The translations under genes were made by a program, and so were the position numbers. From Rhodocollybia butyracea (Eukaryota > Basidiomycota > Agaricomycetes > Agaricales > Omphalotaceae): a DNA stretch of 64,000 bases. The first letter of the stretch is position 1; each line of letters opens with the position of its first letter. The stretch lies in assembly GCA_015501585.1 (NCBI GenBank), contig JADNRY010000009.1, positions 558,001-622,000 of the forward strand, read 5' to 3'. A model generated the notes under the pieces. The model did not search any database. It saw nothing but the letters and a program-made list of their open reading frames with translations, and was not told where the DNA came from. Positions 1 to 11,288 of this stretch are shown here, in pieces.

Positions 1-714
1 CGCAAGTCTTCACCATGTACACTCCATACATAAACTATGGTCCCACTACAGTCACTTCTTATTTGAAAGCTCTATCAGTCACCCAGATAGATGATGCCAG
101 TGAATGCTATGATGCGCATGGGGAGCTCTTTGCATACCTCACACTTCCGAATGTCGAAAAGCTGGTCTTCATCGACCAGCGCACTGGTCGGGCAGATTAT
201 CTCAAGCCGCATCAAAACAAATGAATGGTACCACGTGCTGTTTCCTGTAGAGGGCATTTTATCCATGTTTGCTCGGTCTGAGACGTCTTTGATGAAGCTC
301 AGTCACCTTGTATTCAGTGGTCACTATATCTCGGACCAGAATCTCTTGAAGATACTCACAAAGTTACCGGCTCTCACGTTTTTCGCTTTCGAAGAGACTT
401 GCTTGTTGGATGAAAAATCACGCGCTCTAACAGCCCATTTCTTCCAAGGTCTCATAAGTGCAGATGTAATGCCCAAACTTACTCGGCTTGAGCTCATTTT
501 CTACGCTGGGACCATTCCTATAGATGATCTGGTGTTGTTCCTCGAATCCCGTCGACCGTCTCTGGAAGATGACAAGTCATCCATGCGATTGCTTCCCTTG
601 GAACAAGGCCGATTTGGTATCTCCTCTCCACAGACTTGCATAACGTTGATGGACAGACTGTCTGGGCTCTGCTCAGGCGGGCTAGTTGTTAAGGTGTCAA
701 AGCCCTGGTTCTGA
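1..714 (+). CDS. F-box/LRR-type protein, C-terminal part (5' truncated by window edge)
   Basis: The reading frame is open from the window edge, so the N-terminus lies outside. Two frames join cleanly if a 64 bp intron is removed at 187-250 (GT..AG); this turns ...FIDQRT into EGILSMFARSE... and continues to the stop at 712-714. The protein has the leucine-spaced pattern of fungal F-box/LRR proteins (LPNVEKLVF, LMKLSHLVFSG, LTKLPALTFFAFEE), i.e. the substrate-binding half of an SCF ubiquitin-ligase adaptor. No F-box is visible because that end is missing. The donor (GTCGGG) is weak, so a frameshift instead of an intron is possible. The family call rests on pattern only; the exact substrate is unknown. 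Confidence 0.55.
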
Positions 715-1279
715 ACAGGGTATGTATGTAGAGCTAAAACATTGATATCTGCACAAGGCTACTGTATATGAATGATTTATCCTCTGAGTCTTTCTTGATG
801 AGACACGGCGGCGTGATCATTGATTGTTGGAGATGCGTGGCGTCAAGCTTTCAAGTGTGGTGCTTCGATTTTTCTTCACTCGTGAATTCTGGCTTACGAG
901 ACTCTCATCCTTCATTCTTAAATAACTGTGACCTCCTTTAACGGTTTCAAATCAAAGGACGAGGAGGTGATTTTTTGGGGAAAAGGCAAAACACGCAGCG
1001 TTTGATGCAAAAGTGCATAACCGCGACATCGTATGCTTGCAGCAGGGGAGGAGTGGCCGACCCCTGGACATTACCGACACACAAAGGAATGAAGGGTCAG
1101 TTTTGTTGGTTCTCCTGGCCATAATTAATTAATCTGTCTCATCTGAGGACATCGTTCTCGCCGTCACGGCCTAGAGCTTGCCGCTGAGAGCATACTATAC
1201 GGCGGATGCGGTCAACAAGAGCTGACTAAGCGGATGAAGATCTCTCACTCTTCACATCTGCTCTTCATCCACTTCAACA
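715..1279. other. Intergenic stretch, no gene recognised
   Basis: I see no supported coding region here. The only structure is a block at 1108-1173 that resembles 3204-3275 and carries the AT palindrome TTAATTAATTAA; it is described separately. Confidence 0.5.
1108..1173 (+). repeat. Upstream block copy A (GGTTCTCC...GGCC...TTAATTAATTAA...CACGGCCTA)
   Basis: This block shares its order of landmarks with 3204-3275: GGTTCTCC, GGCC, an AT-rich palindrome, a CTC(A/C)TCTGA box, and a C(A/G)CGGCCTA end. It lies about 105 bp upstream of the first ATG of the 1280 reading frame. It could be a shared promoter element or a short dispersed repeat; sequence alone cannot decide. Confidence 0.45.
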
Positions 1280-1714
1280 TTGTTGACTGCCTTTTCTTCA
1301 CCCACTCACCCACACCTCAAGCTTTCTACAACCATTCCTGTTCTCGACAAATACTTATGGGTCGCCCTCCACGGCAAGTTTATGGTATCGTGCTCGCCAC
1401 CGATTTTTTTGAAGAAGGAGCCGTCATACTGGGACAGGGAGCCAGACGATCCTCAGGAAGAAGAAGAAGAGGATTATCTTAATGTGAACTACTGGGGCAG
1501 CGCAGCGATGATTGTTACCGATAGAGTCCGTTCTGTTTATCCATGCAGGCTCGAATTCGTGAGAACAACAACAACGCTTGGTACTCAACCGTGCGTTGTA
1601 CTGGCGGACACCAAGGATCGCGCGGCGATGTTCAAGGAGGTCGGTTCTGAGCAGTTGAAGGCGGTCCAAGCTGCTAGAGCAGATACAATCCCTCATTGGT
1701 ACTGGTTAGAATGA
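1280..1714 (+). CDS. Hypothetical protein, 144 aa, unrecognised
   Basis: An uninterrupted ATG-started frame of 144 codons. The middle has an acidic run (PDDPQEEEEEDYL, about residues 57-69), followed by a more protein-like half (SVYPCRLEFVRTTTTLG, CVVLADTKDRAAMFKEVG) ending in HWYWLE. No family is recognised. The first 40 residues are low in quality and may be untranslated leader, in which case translation starts later or an upstream exon exists. The repeat block at 1108-1173 sits where a promoter would be. It may be a real short gene or a remnant; confidence is low. Confidence 0.27.
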   Translation: MLTAFSSPTHPHLKLSTTIPVLDKYLWVALHGKFMVSCSPPIFLKKEPSYWDREPDDPQEEEEEDYLNVNYWGSAAMIVTDRVRSVYPCRLEFVRTTTTLGTQPCVVLADTKDRAAMFKEVGSEQLKAVQAARADTIPHWYWLE

Positions 1715-3055
1715 ACGATAATCGTATGTCCTGGTTTTCATTGTTTCCTCCACCGCAACTGATCTACCTCAGCTTATCTTTCTCGCTTTATTCCCATCCA
1801 CGTTACTCTGCAGGATCAACGTTCAGCTCGCTGTCTATGTTTTTACATTCCACACACGCTTTAACATGTTGTCATCCTACTCTGTGCACCAATACACATC
1901 TTTTCGTCCCCTGCTTTTCCCTTTCTCATTGAAACTGTATTCACAAAACTCGTTACACACTCCACGTTCATTTCTGTAAAAACTGAGGTTTAGTCTCTGT
2001 CTCTCTGAATTCGACGTTTAGTGCTCAACAGGCCTTGGCGCATCAGAACGACCTCAGTCGTTGCTGAACTAGCTTGACATGTTGATTGAGACTGTAGAGC
2101 ATCGATGACCGTTAAGATCGGGTACAATATCCTCGAAATGCGGCTTTTCGATAGCACTCTGGACGCATCCAAGTTGCGCAGTGCCAATCGGCCGTCGATA
2201 CTGCGGTTCCTATCTGCAGGCTATAGTGACGTCAGTTCTTCCTCCTCGATATCTCGATCTTGAAAAGCTCACCAATACTTCAGCTCCACAGATACAGCAA
2301 AAGCAAAATCCCATTCCATCAACGAAGCCGTAGCGCCCGTCGGTCGTCGTTGAGAGCTACGGTGCCGTGAAAAAAGCCGCTTAAATTGGGATTCGGATTC
2401 GGAACGCAGAAATAAGTATAAGTGGTCTCCCACAAGCAAGACACAGACACCCAACGCGTCGGATGTGCATAGATGAGCACTTGAATTTGTGGCAACACTA
2501 AAATCCGGGAATAGTAGTTGGCGAATATCAGTATCAAAACGGACTGGTGGGGAAAGTGAAATACGGAAGACATAGAAGATGGTACTTATGCGTTGAGAGA
2601 GTCAAAGTTGGTCAAGGTTGGATGGTTGACAGTGGTAAGAAGATCGTGATATCGTTTGGCGGATAATTTTGGGTGCTTTTAACTTCTTTCTCGCTATCGA
2701 TTACTTAGGTTGTCTAAGGGGCTCCAGTTTTCCTGGCAGTCTGTCTATCGCCCGGCTCTGTGCCTTCTTCACCCTTTCACAATGATGGTACGTTCCCCAA
2801 GCGCAAGATACATGTTCAAAAGTAATGCCGAATCAGGTCCTGCACCAGAACTCAAATTTCGGACCTTGATCTCGCGAATGACCAAAAGCCACATTGAAAC
2901 CAGCCTACTGTTCTTTCGAACGTCACAGGCATCCCGTTCCACTCCTCTATTTCTCAATGAGTCCCAAATTCTCCCCCCTTTATCCTATCCAGTCGCTATC
3001 CAGACTTTACTCGAACTATAAGCCTCCGAGCAGAAAAAGTTCCTCTTTATGTTTG

Positions 3056-3150
3056 AACAGACAGCCAACTTTCTGGCAGTAAGTTTCAGTTCCCGAGACG
3101 ATACCTCTGTTACTACCAAACTCACGGATTGTAAAGTTGTCAGGCTAGCC
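3056..3150 (+). repeat. Duplicate of the HET gene leader
   Basis: The segment contains GACAG..., (G)TAAGTTTCAGTT, ACCAAACTCAC and ATTGTAAAG(T/G)TGTCAG in the same order and spacing as 3387-3470, which ends at the HET start codon. In both, a GTAAGT/GTAGGT-like donor is followed by an AAAG at the right distance for a short 5'UTR intron. The upstream copy has no attached reading frame, so it looks like a leftover of a partial tandem duplication. Confidence 0.5.
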
Positions 3151-3203
3151 TGTGACAGTTCTTTCTATGAGGCTAATAAACGGTTAAGAAACGTGGTCAA
3201 GGT

Positions 3204-3275
3204 GGTTCTCCCGGCCTTAATCGATTAAGCTATCTTCTCCTCTGAATAGGCCAACGTTTTTGCTGTCGCGGCCTA
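3204..3275 (+). promoter_or_regulatory. Upstream block copy B with palindrome TTAATCGATTAA
   Basis: The 12 bp perfect palindrome TTAATCGATTAA is at 3217-3228. The same 12-mer occurs at 12761-12772, 15 bp in front of the cyclase start codon, and a relative (TTAATTAATTAA) is in block 1108-1173. It may be a binding site for a dimeric regulator; this is inference from position and recurrence only. Confidence 0.3.
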
Positions 3276-3471
3276 ATCAGGTGATACTGTCAATATCGAT
3301 GGTACTATTTGCGTGAACAAACTTATAAAGTCTACCTAGACAATCAATGATACAGGCTGGCTTTGCTCTGTCGACTCCATCTGAACAGACAGAAAGCCTT
3401 TCGGTAGGTTTCAGTTAAGATAATGTTGTCTTCGCCACCAAACTCACACATTGTAAAGGTGTCAGACTATC

Positions 3472-5487
3472 ATGCGACTCATCCGAACCACTGATAAAGA
3501 CCCGGAGCTCGTCTACTTTGCGAGTGAGGTGCAGGTACCAAAATATGCGATCCTCTCGCACGTATGGGAAGAAGAGGAAGTGTCATTCCAAGATATGCAG
3601 GATCCAACCAAGAGAAAGGACATGAAAGGGTGGAGTAAGATTGTGGGAGCATGCAAGCTGGCATGCAGCGAGAGTTGGGAGTACATTTGGATTGACACTT
3701 GCTGCATTGATAAATCCAGCAGTTCCGAGCTCTCAGAGGCCATCAACTCAATGTACAGATACTACAGCAGAGCACAAGTCTGCTATGCCTACCTTACGGA
3801 TGTGCAAAGTGACCTTCCCAGCCGGTCCTTTAACCTCGCTTTCCGCATATGCAAGTGGTTTACCAGGGGGTGGACACTGCAGGAGTTGATAGCGCCAACA
3901 ACAGTTGTCTTCTTCATGAACGACTGGAAGAAGATTGGGACTAAGAGGAGCCTGCAAGATATTATCACAGAGATTACTGGGATCCCATCAGAGGTCCTGT
4001 TGCAGGCCAATCCGAAAGAGATGAGTATTGCGGCGAGAATGTCTTGGGCTGCCAAAAGGAAGACGACACGCATAGAAGACAGGGCGTACTCACTGATGGG
4101 CATTTTTGGTGTTTACATGCCACCAATCTATGGCGAAGGAGAGCATGCCTTTGTCAGGCTACAGGAGGAGATTTTGAAGGTGTCTGATGATCAGACAATC
4201 TTTGCTTGGGACTCACGACATGACACTTACCGTGGAATACTCGCCATCAGTCCAGATGAGTTTGAAAGAAGTGGCCAGTATGAGCCTTTCCAGTCTGAGA
4301 TTCGACGGCCGTTCACCATGACCAATATCGGCTTATTAGTCCACCTTCCTCTCTTACCTATCAACAACTCACGACCACAGAGACAACGGTTTCTGGCTCT
4401 TCTGAATTGCAGATCGAAGACATCGAAGTGCCTGGCCATCTATGTGAGCATCTCGGACGAGCACCAGTACGAGAGGGATTCGTCGGACGTGCTTGTCGAA
4501 GATGATGCCATACTGGCCAAATGTGGAAAAATCGAGGGGAGCCCACAGGACTTATTGTTCAAGGCGTGGAATGTTCCCGGTTTCGCAACCCCTTCCTTCG
4601 CAAGGAAAGCTCCACCACAAACAGCAGTCTCCTTTTCTGGTGGTCAGGGAATTAGGGCTGTTCGCGTAAACGACTCCAACGGGAACCGCCCTGTTTCCGC
4701 TAAAATCACTGGTACTGCAGATTACAATATGGGACTTTTTACGCTGTATTATCGGAAACCGTGCATCTTCCTCTTCATTCATGACCCGACCCACCGGCCG
4801 TTTGTTGTCGTAGCTGGAGACGGCTGGTTGGACCTTGTCCTCGATTTCGAAACGGGCGAGCCCGATCTCGAGGACATTCAGCAGTCTTACAAGCCTGGCA
4901 AGCGACGTGCAGGCATGCCCTTGAAGAGGTTTGACAGGATATCAAAAGTCTTGACAAATAATGTGGCCGTCCTCGTTGAGGAAGGACACCAGAACAAGAG
5001 AAATATGCTCAACATCTCCATCGTCGACAAAGTTTACCTCGACGTAGCTCCAGCCGTTCATCCCGTTCGGTATGTTTTCGTTGTATCCTTCTCCAGCGTG
5101 ATCAACGCTGGATTCTCCCAACTGGAAACATACCCCAGCAATGTTTGGGAGGCACGGAGCAATGATACCATAAACCTTTTCTTGGATGATGGCAGTACCT
5201 TGGGCACCCTCTGTTTCCAACATAATCGGGGCCAACGCAGATTTGCGGTCACGTTCGGATTCCGCGACAAAACCACATGGTCAGATGTTGTGAACACATG
5301 GTCCAGGGAAACTGCAAAGGATATCTGCAACTCGTACTACGATAATGGGAAACGAAATGCACGTACTGAATCATACGCTCTCGACCGTCTAGATGTTTGG
5401 GGCGCACGATTCTCCGTTCGCTCGGATGCGATCGGAAGGGCTCATAACCAGTACAAGTCCGAAATCGAAATCGAGGTCCACTCATAG
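3472..5487 (+). CDS. HET-domain protein (heterokaryon incompatibility-type), 671 aa
   Basis: Single-exon gene starting at the first ATG after the leader. The N-terminal ~250 residues form a classic HET domain: YAILSHVW at 25-32, IDTCCIDK at 74-81 and RGWTLQELIAP at 132-142, followed by the RIEDRAYSLMGIFGVYMPPIYGEG block near 200-225. HET domains trigger self/non-self recognition and cell death when hyphae fuse in ascomycetes. In Agaricomycetes they are numerous and mostly of unknown trigger. The remaining ~420 residues have no recognised repeat, NACHT or WD40 domain and look like a lineage-specific sensor half. No signal peptide or membrane segment is seen. The gene looks intact. Confidence 0.93.
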   Translation: MRLIRTTDKDPELVYFASEVQVPKYAILSHVWEEEEVSFQDMQDPTKRKDMKGWSKIVGACKLACSESWEYIWIDTCCIDKSSSSELSEAINSMYRYYSRAQVCYAYLTDVQSDLPSRSFNLAFRICKWFTRGWTLQELIAPTTVVFFMNDWKKIGTKRSLQDIITEITGIPSEVLLQANPKEMSIAARMSWAAKRKTTRIEDRAYSLMGIFGVYMPPIYGEGEHAFVRLQEEILKVSDDQTIFAWDSRHDTYRGILAISPDEFERSGQYEPFQSEIRRPFTMTNIGLLVHLPLLPINNSRPQRQRFLALLNCRSKTSKCLAIYVSISDEHQYERDSSDVLVEDDAILAKCGKIEGSPQDLLFKAWNVPGFATPSFARKAPPQTAVSFSGGQGIRAVRVNDSNGNRPVSAKITGTADYNMGLFTLYYRKPCIFLFIHDPTHRPFVVVAGDGWLDLVLDFETGEPDLEDIQQSYKPGKRRAGMPLKRFDRISKVLTNNVAVLVEEGHQNKRNMLNISIVDKVYLDVAPAVHPVRYVFVVSFSSVINAGFSQLETYPSNVWEARSNDTINLFLDDGSTLGTLCFQHNRGQRRFAVTFGFRDKTTWSDVVNTWSRETAKDICNSYYDNGKRNARTESYALDRLDVWGARFSVRSDAIGRAHNQYKSEIEIEVHS

Positions 5488-5916
5488 AGCTCGTACCATA
5501 TTCCTTTGGCCTCTGATCTCGATATAAATCATACATATGTAACTGTATGGGCACAAGTAATACTCAGAAAATAACATATAACTGAGCCAGAGGGGTGGAG
5601 TGTTCTGATGCTAGCAGACCAAGTAGCAGACTCACAGTTTCAAGATGTCCAGTGGCTAAGGAGGTTGAGTAGTAACTTTTGTAACGTTCCCTGATAATAT
5701 GATCCACGACGGAAAGCGACTCAATCTGAAATCGTCATTAGAATACAGTACATTAACTATGGAACTAGCAGCAGGACACATTATGTTTGGGCATACAGGT
5801 TTGGGAGGGTTGCTAGAATTCCATCTTCACAGTACATACTAATCCGAGATTGAGATACGATGTTTCTTGGACCTTGTTTTCCAAGAAATGCTCCACTGCT
5901 CATACTTAGTGTGGTG
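5488..5916. other. Gap that may hold the last exons of the minus-strand F-box gene
   Basis: On the minus strand, a donor (GTGAGT) follows EEIYN near 5990. A possible further exon (HHTKYEQWSISW...) lies after an AG near 5920 and ends at a GTATGT donor. Nothing further downstream could be joined with confidence. Confidence 0.3.
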
Positions 5917-6974
5917 CTAGTTGAAGGAGTTTAGTCGATGGCAAACACAATTCTCGCGTATGTGGAATCGGGAATCGGTAGTACTCACGTTGTAAATTTC
6001 TTCAACAAATTCAGCTCTGTCTTTTTCGTATTTCTTCACCTCGGCCTGCTCACCATTAAGCCGCATCGAATTCCATTCAATGTATATCTTCTTGAATTCT
6101 TTGTATAAGTATTTCCCCTTTGAGTCAGCAGGGAGAAGGAGTTTGATATGTTTGTCCGACTTGGGCACCCACACATCGAAGGCACGACGGTCTGCGCAAC
6201 TACTGGAATGGCAGTGAAAGGTCAGTATGTAATGAACTTACCTAGCTCGAGGTACTTACATTTCTCTATAGCACCAATTACAGATCCTTTTTCGAAGTAT
6301 GATGTTGGGTTTTTCGACGTTGTGACCGCATACCTAGTATCCGTACGTCGTTTAGCATTCAAAATGATTCGTACAAGTATGAACTACTCGCATGACAAAC
6401 TTTCGCAAAGAGCAAGTGTGCCCAAGCCGGTTCTGACATCCCTACGATTGGCTCCAAGACGCCGTGTATCACTCGAGAAGTTCTCCAAACAAATACGGCG
6501 CTGGGATTCAGCAAGAGAGCGCGAAAGTGACGATTGGTCCTGACCATCAGTAGAAGAGTTTTCGGAGGTAAGAATGAAAATATCTATCAAGCACAGGTTA
6601 ACTATGCCTTGAAGGTGGTAGGTGTAGGACAGGACAGATACCTCGAGCGCCACATCCATTGGTAGCTTATTGAATATACTGAGCGATCGTCCAGCCTTGG
6701 CTGACCTTTTGCTTTGGGCTAATTTGCGTCGCTTAGGCGTCAGAGGCTTCTTGGGTCCTGAAATAAGTGGGGATGAGTGAACTCGGAAAGGAGCATTAAA
6801 GAGCATACGGTAGTCTTCGTCACCACTATCCGACTCTGAATATTCAGACTCAGAGTCTGACGATCCATGATCATCCGAATCGCGATCTTGAACAGATTCC
6901 TCTGTATTTGAGCGTTTACGTTTGAGTTTAGGTTGACATTGATTATTGTCCATGTCTCTTCCTGAGTGTGGCAT
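5917..6974 (-). CDS. F-box protein, multi-exon; 3' end not resolved
   Basis: The start is the ATG at 6974. Exon 1 encodes a basic/acidic leader with a Ser-Asp-Glu run (SDSESEYSESDSGDEDY) and the beginning of an F-box (SIFNKLPMDVALE). A ~50 bp intron (donor GTATCT, acceptor ...GATAG) brings in EIFSFLPPKTLLLMVR, then NRHFRALLLNPSAVFVWRTS, which completes a typical Agaricomycete F-box. GVLEPIVGMSEPAWAHLLF and KVCH follow. Later exons carry KCKYLELGK and WVPKSDKHIKLLLPADSKGK. F-box proteins recruit targets to SCF ubiquitin ligases; this family is strongly expanded in mushrooms. The exon borders between about 6180 and 6400, and everything beyond the GTGAGT near 5990, are uncertain, so the true gene may run to about 5650. 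Confidence 0.72.
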
Positions 6975-7368
6975 TGGGAGTTGGGGTAACGAGGGAACTT
7001 GAGGAATATATGCTTTTATAGAGCCGAGTCAGTTGTCCTTTTATGTATTGAGTTGAAGTCGTCGCAACCGTAACTCTCTCTCTCAAAAAAAAAACATAAA
7101 GACACCAAAATCAGAGTATAACTTGGTTCCCATCATCTTCAAAGAACTGTGGCGTTCTGTGGCGTTGCAGTCCAAAATATAAACAACACTTACGTGGATA
7201 ACGGAGCCGTGCAATATACTACTAAGTACTTCCACACAGTGTAAGACATGACTGTCATAAAACTATAGTGAAGGTTTGCCTAAAAACACGAGGAGGATTA
7301 AACAATGCTCCCATGTGTTCACCCCCCAAAAAAACAACATAATGCTTAAAGGGCCATCATCTCCGTAG
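6975..7368. other. Intergenic, nothing seen
   Basis: Between the F-box start and the tRNA there is A-rich sequence without a supported frame or repeat. Confidence 0.4.
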
Positions 7369-7473
7369 TGCTCCCTGCAAGGCTCGAACTTGCGACCTCG
7401 AGATTGAACGACGCACCATCGCTCGTATCATAGTGATATGAGACTCGCGCTCTACCGACTGAGCTAAGGAAGC
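7369..7473 (-). tRNA. tRNA-Met (CAT, elongator type) with 32-nt intron
   Basis: Read on the minus strand, the acceptor stem GCTTCCT pairs with AGGGAGC, with discriminator A at 7369. The D-arm is GCTCAGTCGGTAGAGC and the T-arm is GCAAG-TTCGAGC-CTTGC, fully paired. The anticodon loop CTCATAA has anticodon CAT at 7438-7440 and the T31/T39 mismatch known from eukaryotic elongator tRNA-Met. A 32 nt intron (7405-7436) interrupts the loop after position 37, the canonical place for nuclear tRNA introns. CCA is not encoded, as expected for a nuclear gene. Confidence 0.93.
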
Positions 7474-7639
7474 ATCGTAAGCCCTGCAACAATTTGATCT
7501 CTTGATGTAATATTCACTACTACTGGTGAAAGCTATCGTGATATATCCCTGCTCCAAGGGAGGCTATTCTGAAAGAGTACGAGACAAGGCTCGTCAGAAA
7601 TAAAGCATAGGGATTGGTCAAAGACCGATTCGATATTGG

Positions 7640-8591
7640 CTACACATTGACCTCTGCAAATCGTGGAGCGTAAATCGATGAGCGAGGCTTCGATAGAGCC
7701 ATAGTAAAAGTTGATGAAAACAAAAATGTGGAAGGGGAAGTTAAGGCTATAGGCAATGGGAACAGATGATAGTGATGTAAGATATCCTCAGGTGTGAAAG
7801 CTGATTGTAGGAGATATTTGACAGGGCCAGAAGGCAGACAGGAAGCGAAATAGATTGTTCGGTATGGTGCGGTACGACAACGGTTGTCAATTCTACAGAA
7901 TACGAGCACCTGCAACGAAGAGGGAAATGAGTAAAGGATCGTGACAAATGACAGCAGATAATGAATCAGAGTTGTCAAGTTTGGAGCCTGCCCCCGACAC
8001 AGTTGTCGAGGTATACACCATGAAGAAATTCAATTGAAAAAAATTGAAGCATCATCGAAAGAAAAGGAAAGGGAGGCAGACGTACCGTCAAACTTCCCAA
8101 GCCTATGCATACCAGTAACCACATGCAGACAGAACACCGAAGCATTCAATAGATCCAAAAAATGTTCTCGTCGAAAGAGAGTGAGCCCCATTGAGTTGAG
8201 GACGCCAAAAGTCGTCGACAATCGTATAACTATATCTATGAGCAACAAATATCCATATTCCTCCTTGTACGCTCATATCTTCGCGTGTTAGAAGAAGAAA
8301 CAGGGAAACAGAGTCGGCAACGTGGAAGGACGCTACGCTCCAGACCAAGCTTGAAGAGTGTAGCAAGAGCCATCCAGCCTATTCTCACCCAGTACCGCCT
8401 AAAACACAACTTGGAGGACGGTTGCTTTCCATTAGAAGGATGAGAACACCGGTGAAGGTACTCTGTATCTCCGGGGACTTTCCCCACAGCGTAAAAAAGA
8501 AAGAAGAGGGTGAGCTCTGGCTTTCTGTACGGAGGCTGCGAAGACGATTCTTCAGACGACGAGAGGTTGAAAGAAAAAAATTGGGCGGCAA
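7640..8591 (-). CDS. Possible multi-exon gene of unknown function
   Basis: On the minus strand a Ser/Arg-rich start (ATG at 8591; PPNFFLSTSRRLKNRLRSLR) reads to a GTGAGA donor near 8388. Downstream frames contain a coherent piece around 8110-8360 (LFLLLTREDMSVQGG, SYTIVDDFWRPQLNG) and a last piece ending MALSKPRSSIYAPRFAEVNV near 7640. I could not join these in one frame with convincing splice sites, and no domain is recognised. It may be a real small gene, a long non-coding transcript, or chance frames. Confidence 0.22.
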
Positions 8592-8963
8592 ATTTGACTT
8601 TATGGTCTGATTAGGTAATCATTCACACGCTCGCTGTAAATCCTGTTAGTATCTTTGAACGAAGCGATATACTAGTGATTAGTTTTTTTTCTTTCTATCG
8701 AGGTTCAATTATGAAAATACCGACGCTTTTTGATCACTCAAGTATTAGTCTATGCGCAGGTCCTCCGTTCCGATTCCCGGTACGGCAAGAACGGCAGGTC
8801 CGGGTAGCAACTTTGGGCGCTTAAGTGCTGATTTGCCATCTCGACCTTCGTTGTCGCAGCGCGTACTCGCCGTGTTACTCTTATTTCTTGCTTAAAGTGA
8901 CTCACTCTCTCTATCTATTGCTGGAGTATCTACAAAGCATATTAACACCCACTTCCCTGTATA
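8592..8963. other. Promoter region of the MYND gene, no gene
   Basis: T-rich tracts (for example near 8685-8695) precede the start at 8964. No reading frame is supported. Confidence 0.35.
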
Positions 8964-11288
8964 ATGTCATCCATTCCGGCCAAATCTTCAAAATGGAGCA
9001 AACTCGTCTCCACAAACCCTGCTCGTGTCGTTGCTGCTCTAAGCATTAGTCCTACAGGTTCGTGTCGCAAAACTTGGTTCAGTGAAATGATGTGAAACGT
9101 ACACAGAAACAAAGTCAAATACTTATGGCGACAGTGGAGAAGAGTTTATCTTCGCAATGGATGCTGTGAGGAAAGTTGTGGAGGCAATGTCTAGGCCCAT
9201 CGTCTCGGGTTCCAGTAATGAAACTGAGCAGGAGAGAAGACGAGAATGGGATGGGCTTGTGAATGCTGGAGCTACCGAGGCCTTATGTCGGAATGTATGC
9301 GAACTCAAGGCGGACAATATGGCTCAGAATGTGAGTTAGTGTTCTGTGACACACAAAGTGGTCTCGGTGACCCTTTATTGATACCCCCCCTCTAGGCAAT
9401 GTCCTCATTCTATCCGCCGTTCGTTATGCTTTACTTTGCCGCCTTGGGATTCAGTGACGGGCCAGACGGAGAGGGTGTTCTTTCGGACACCGATAAACGC
9501 GTGTTAAATGTTGTGAGGGACAATTGGCGAGAGATGATCAATCGAGTGAGCAATACGCGTCTAGTATTTCCTAAACATTAACTGGCTTTTATAGTGGTGG
9601 ACTGACCCTCAAAATACTCTTCAACCAGACAGTTCACATGAGCCTGAACGTTTGGTCGTTTCCCGTCTATTAGGGAATTTACTAATGCGCGATTCAGCTG
9701 TATATTCGTAAGTCTCCAACCAAACCTTTCATCTACCCGATCTTATACTTCGTGACACAGAATCATCTTTGACCCTTCTGACCACACCCTCTCCCTCCTC
9801 ACCCTCCACTGGGTCCACGCCCACTCTCCTGCCATAGCCCGCTCGAATATGGTGCTGCTCCGAAGTTTAATCTCCTTCACTTTCTCTCAGAACGTCACAG
9901 AATACCTCAAGGACAACGCAAAACCATCACTTCCTTTCTTCATGTCAAAAATATACGCCGGACTCAGTAGCAACCCACAATCCCAGTCTCAACCTAACCC
10001 AACCCTTCTTCTGGAAACCATGTCGACTCGACTCACACTGGGACCTCCAGGTGACCCAGCACACGCATCTTATGCAGTCGAGGATCTAGCATTCTGCCAT
10101 GACTTGTTCATCGGCTATCGCGAGTTGAACGAGTCTGACGCTTCCTCTTTCGGAGACGCATTACGTAGTGCTGAAGCGTACTGGGGAAACGCATTCAAGC
10201 TGACACACTCCGCATCTTCTGCCTCCTCACCCACACCCCAGCCGCAAGATCAACCGCAGAAGGAAGTCGCGGTCGCGATCCTAAACCTCGCCGTCAAACT
10301 TGTTTTACAACGACCCGAGGCGGAAGTGGCAGCTATAACAAGGGTATGGCTCCGTACCGGATTCTTTGATACACTGGATAGTATGATGGGGGAGTTGGTT
10401 AAGATACCGGGTGTTTCGAGTAAGTGTTCGCCTTTTGCTTAGTTAATAACTCTAATTCTTTTTTTTTTTTTTCGTAGGACTACTAGTATTCCTCTTCACG
10501 TCCCTCAAGGAATCTGCCCAAGCCGGAGTCGAGTCAGGAGACTTTCCTCCAGACCTCATGGACGCCCTTAGGGACGAGTTTCCGAGACAAAAGATGGCTG
10601 CTGCCGTTATCAAAGTTGATATGGAGACCCAGCAACAAGATGGTAAAAGCCCTTCTACTAGATCGTTTGGGGGATCGGGGGATGATGAAGTCCCCGATGC
10701 CTCTGATCCATTATGGAACAACGGGCTTTGGCAGGCAGTGGCATGGTTACATGGGTTGTGTCGGGATCCGAAGGTGTGTTGTACACGAAGAGGATGTGCG
10801 AATCGCGTTAGGAAGGAGGGAGAGGACGGAGGTGTGAGTCTGAGGAAATGTTCTTCGTGTAAGGAATTTGGGTATTGTGGGGCTGAGTGTCAGAAACTGT
10901 ACGTTTCTTTTTTTTTGATATCTGTGGTGTGATTTTGAATCGGTACACCCGCAGAGACTGGAAAGAACACAAACATCTATGTAAATATGCCTCTCCGTAC
11001 ATTACTGCAGTGAATGCTGGGAAGAACCGGCTCACCAAGTCCAAGGCTGTTGAAATGGGTCTAGTTCAGCCCGATGAAGATGATCCATCAGGTTCAGGGA
11101 ATACGACAACTATGGATCGTCTGAACACACTGTACGTTCTTTTTCACTGTGTTTAGCGTTGGTACTAATGTAAACTTCACAGGTCAACTTATATTACGCC
11201 CCTTTTCTTTGTTATGTTTGTTATTGCTGGGCAGTATTTGGGAGTCTTCGATGGGTTAGAGAGTTGGTTGTATAGAGTGATAAGTTGA
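8964..11288 (+). CDS. MYND-finger protein with C-terminal membrane anchor
   Basis: Start ATG at 8964 (MSSIPAKSSKWSKLVSTNP...), with about seven exons separated by ~50 bp introns; donors include GTGAGT near 9330 and GTAAGT near 10421. A long helical region (FAMDAVRKVVEAMSRP, WVHAHSPAIARSNMVLLRSL, VAVAILNLAVKLVLQRP) precedes a MYND zinc finger near the C-terminus: CC..GCANRVRK, CSSCKEFGYCGAECQKL, then across an intron DWKEHKHLC. After a short linker the last exon gives a hydrophobic segment (ITPLFFVMFVIAGQYLGVF), a likely tail anchor, and the stop at 11286-11288. MYND fingers mediate protein-protein contacts; many Agaricomycete paralogues are uncharacterised. It appears intact. Confidence 0.82.

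Larger units (their letters stand above)
1715..3471. other. Long intergenic region, no supported gene
   Basis: Several short frames exist on both strands but none shows a domain, a plausible exon chain or consistent composition. Two structures are noted: a block at 3204-3275 resembling 1108-1173, and a stretch at about 3056-3150 that resembles the leader directly in front of the HET gene (3387-3470). Confidence 0.45.

Noticed and set aside
6148..6543. Plus-strand 131-codon frame
   Set aside because: Antisense to the F-box gene, without features; the minus strand explains the sequence.
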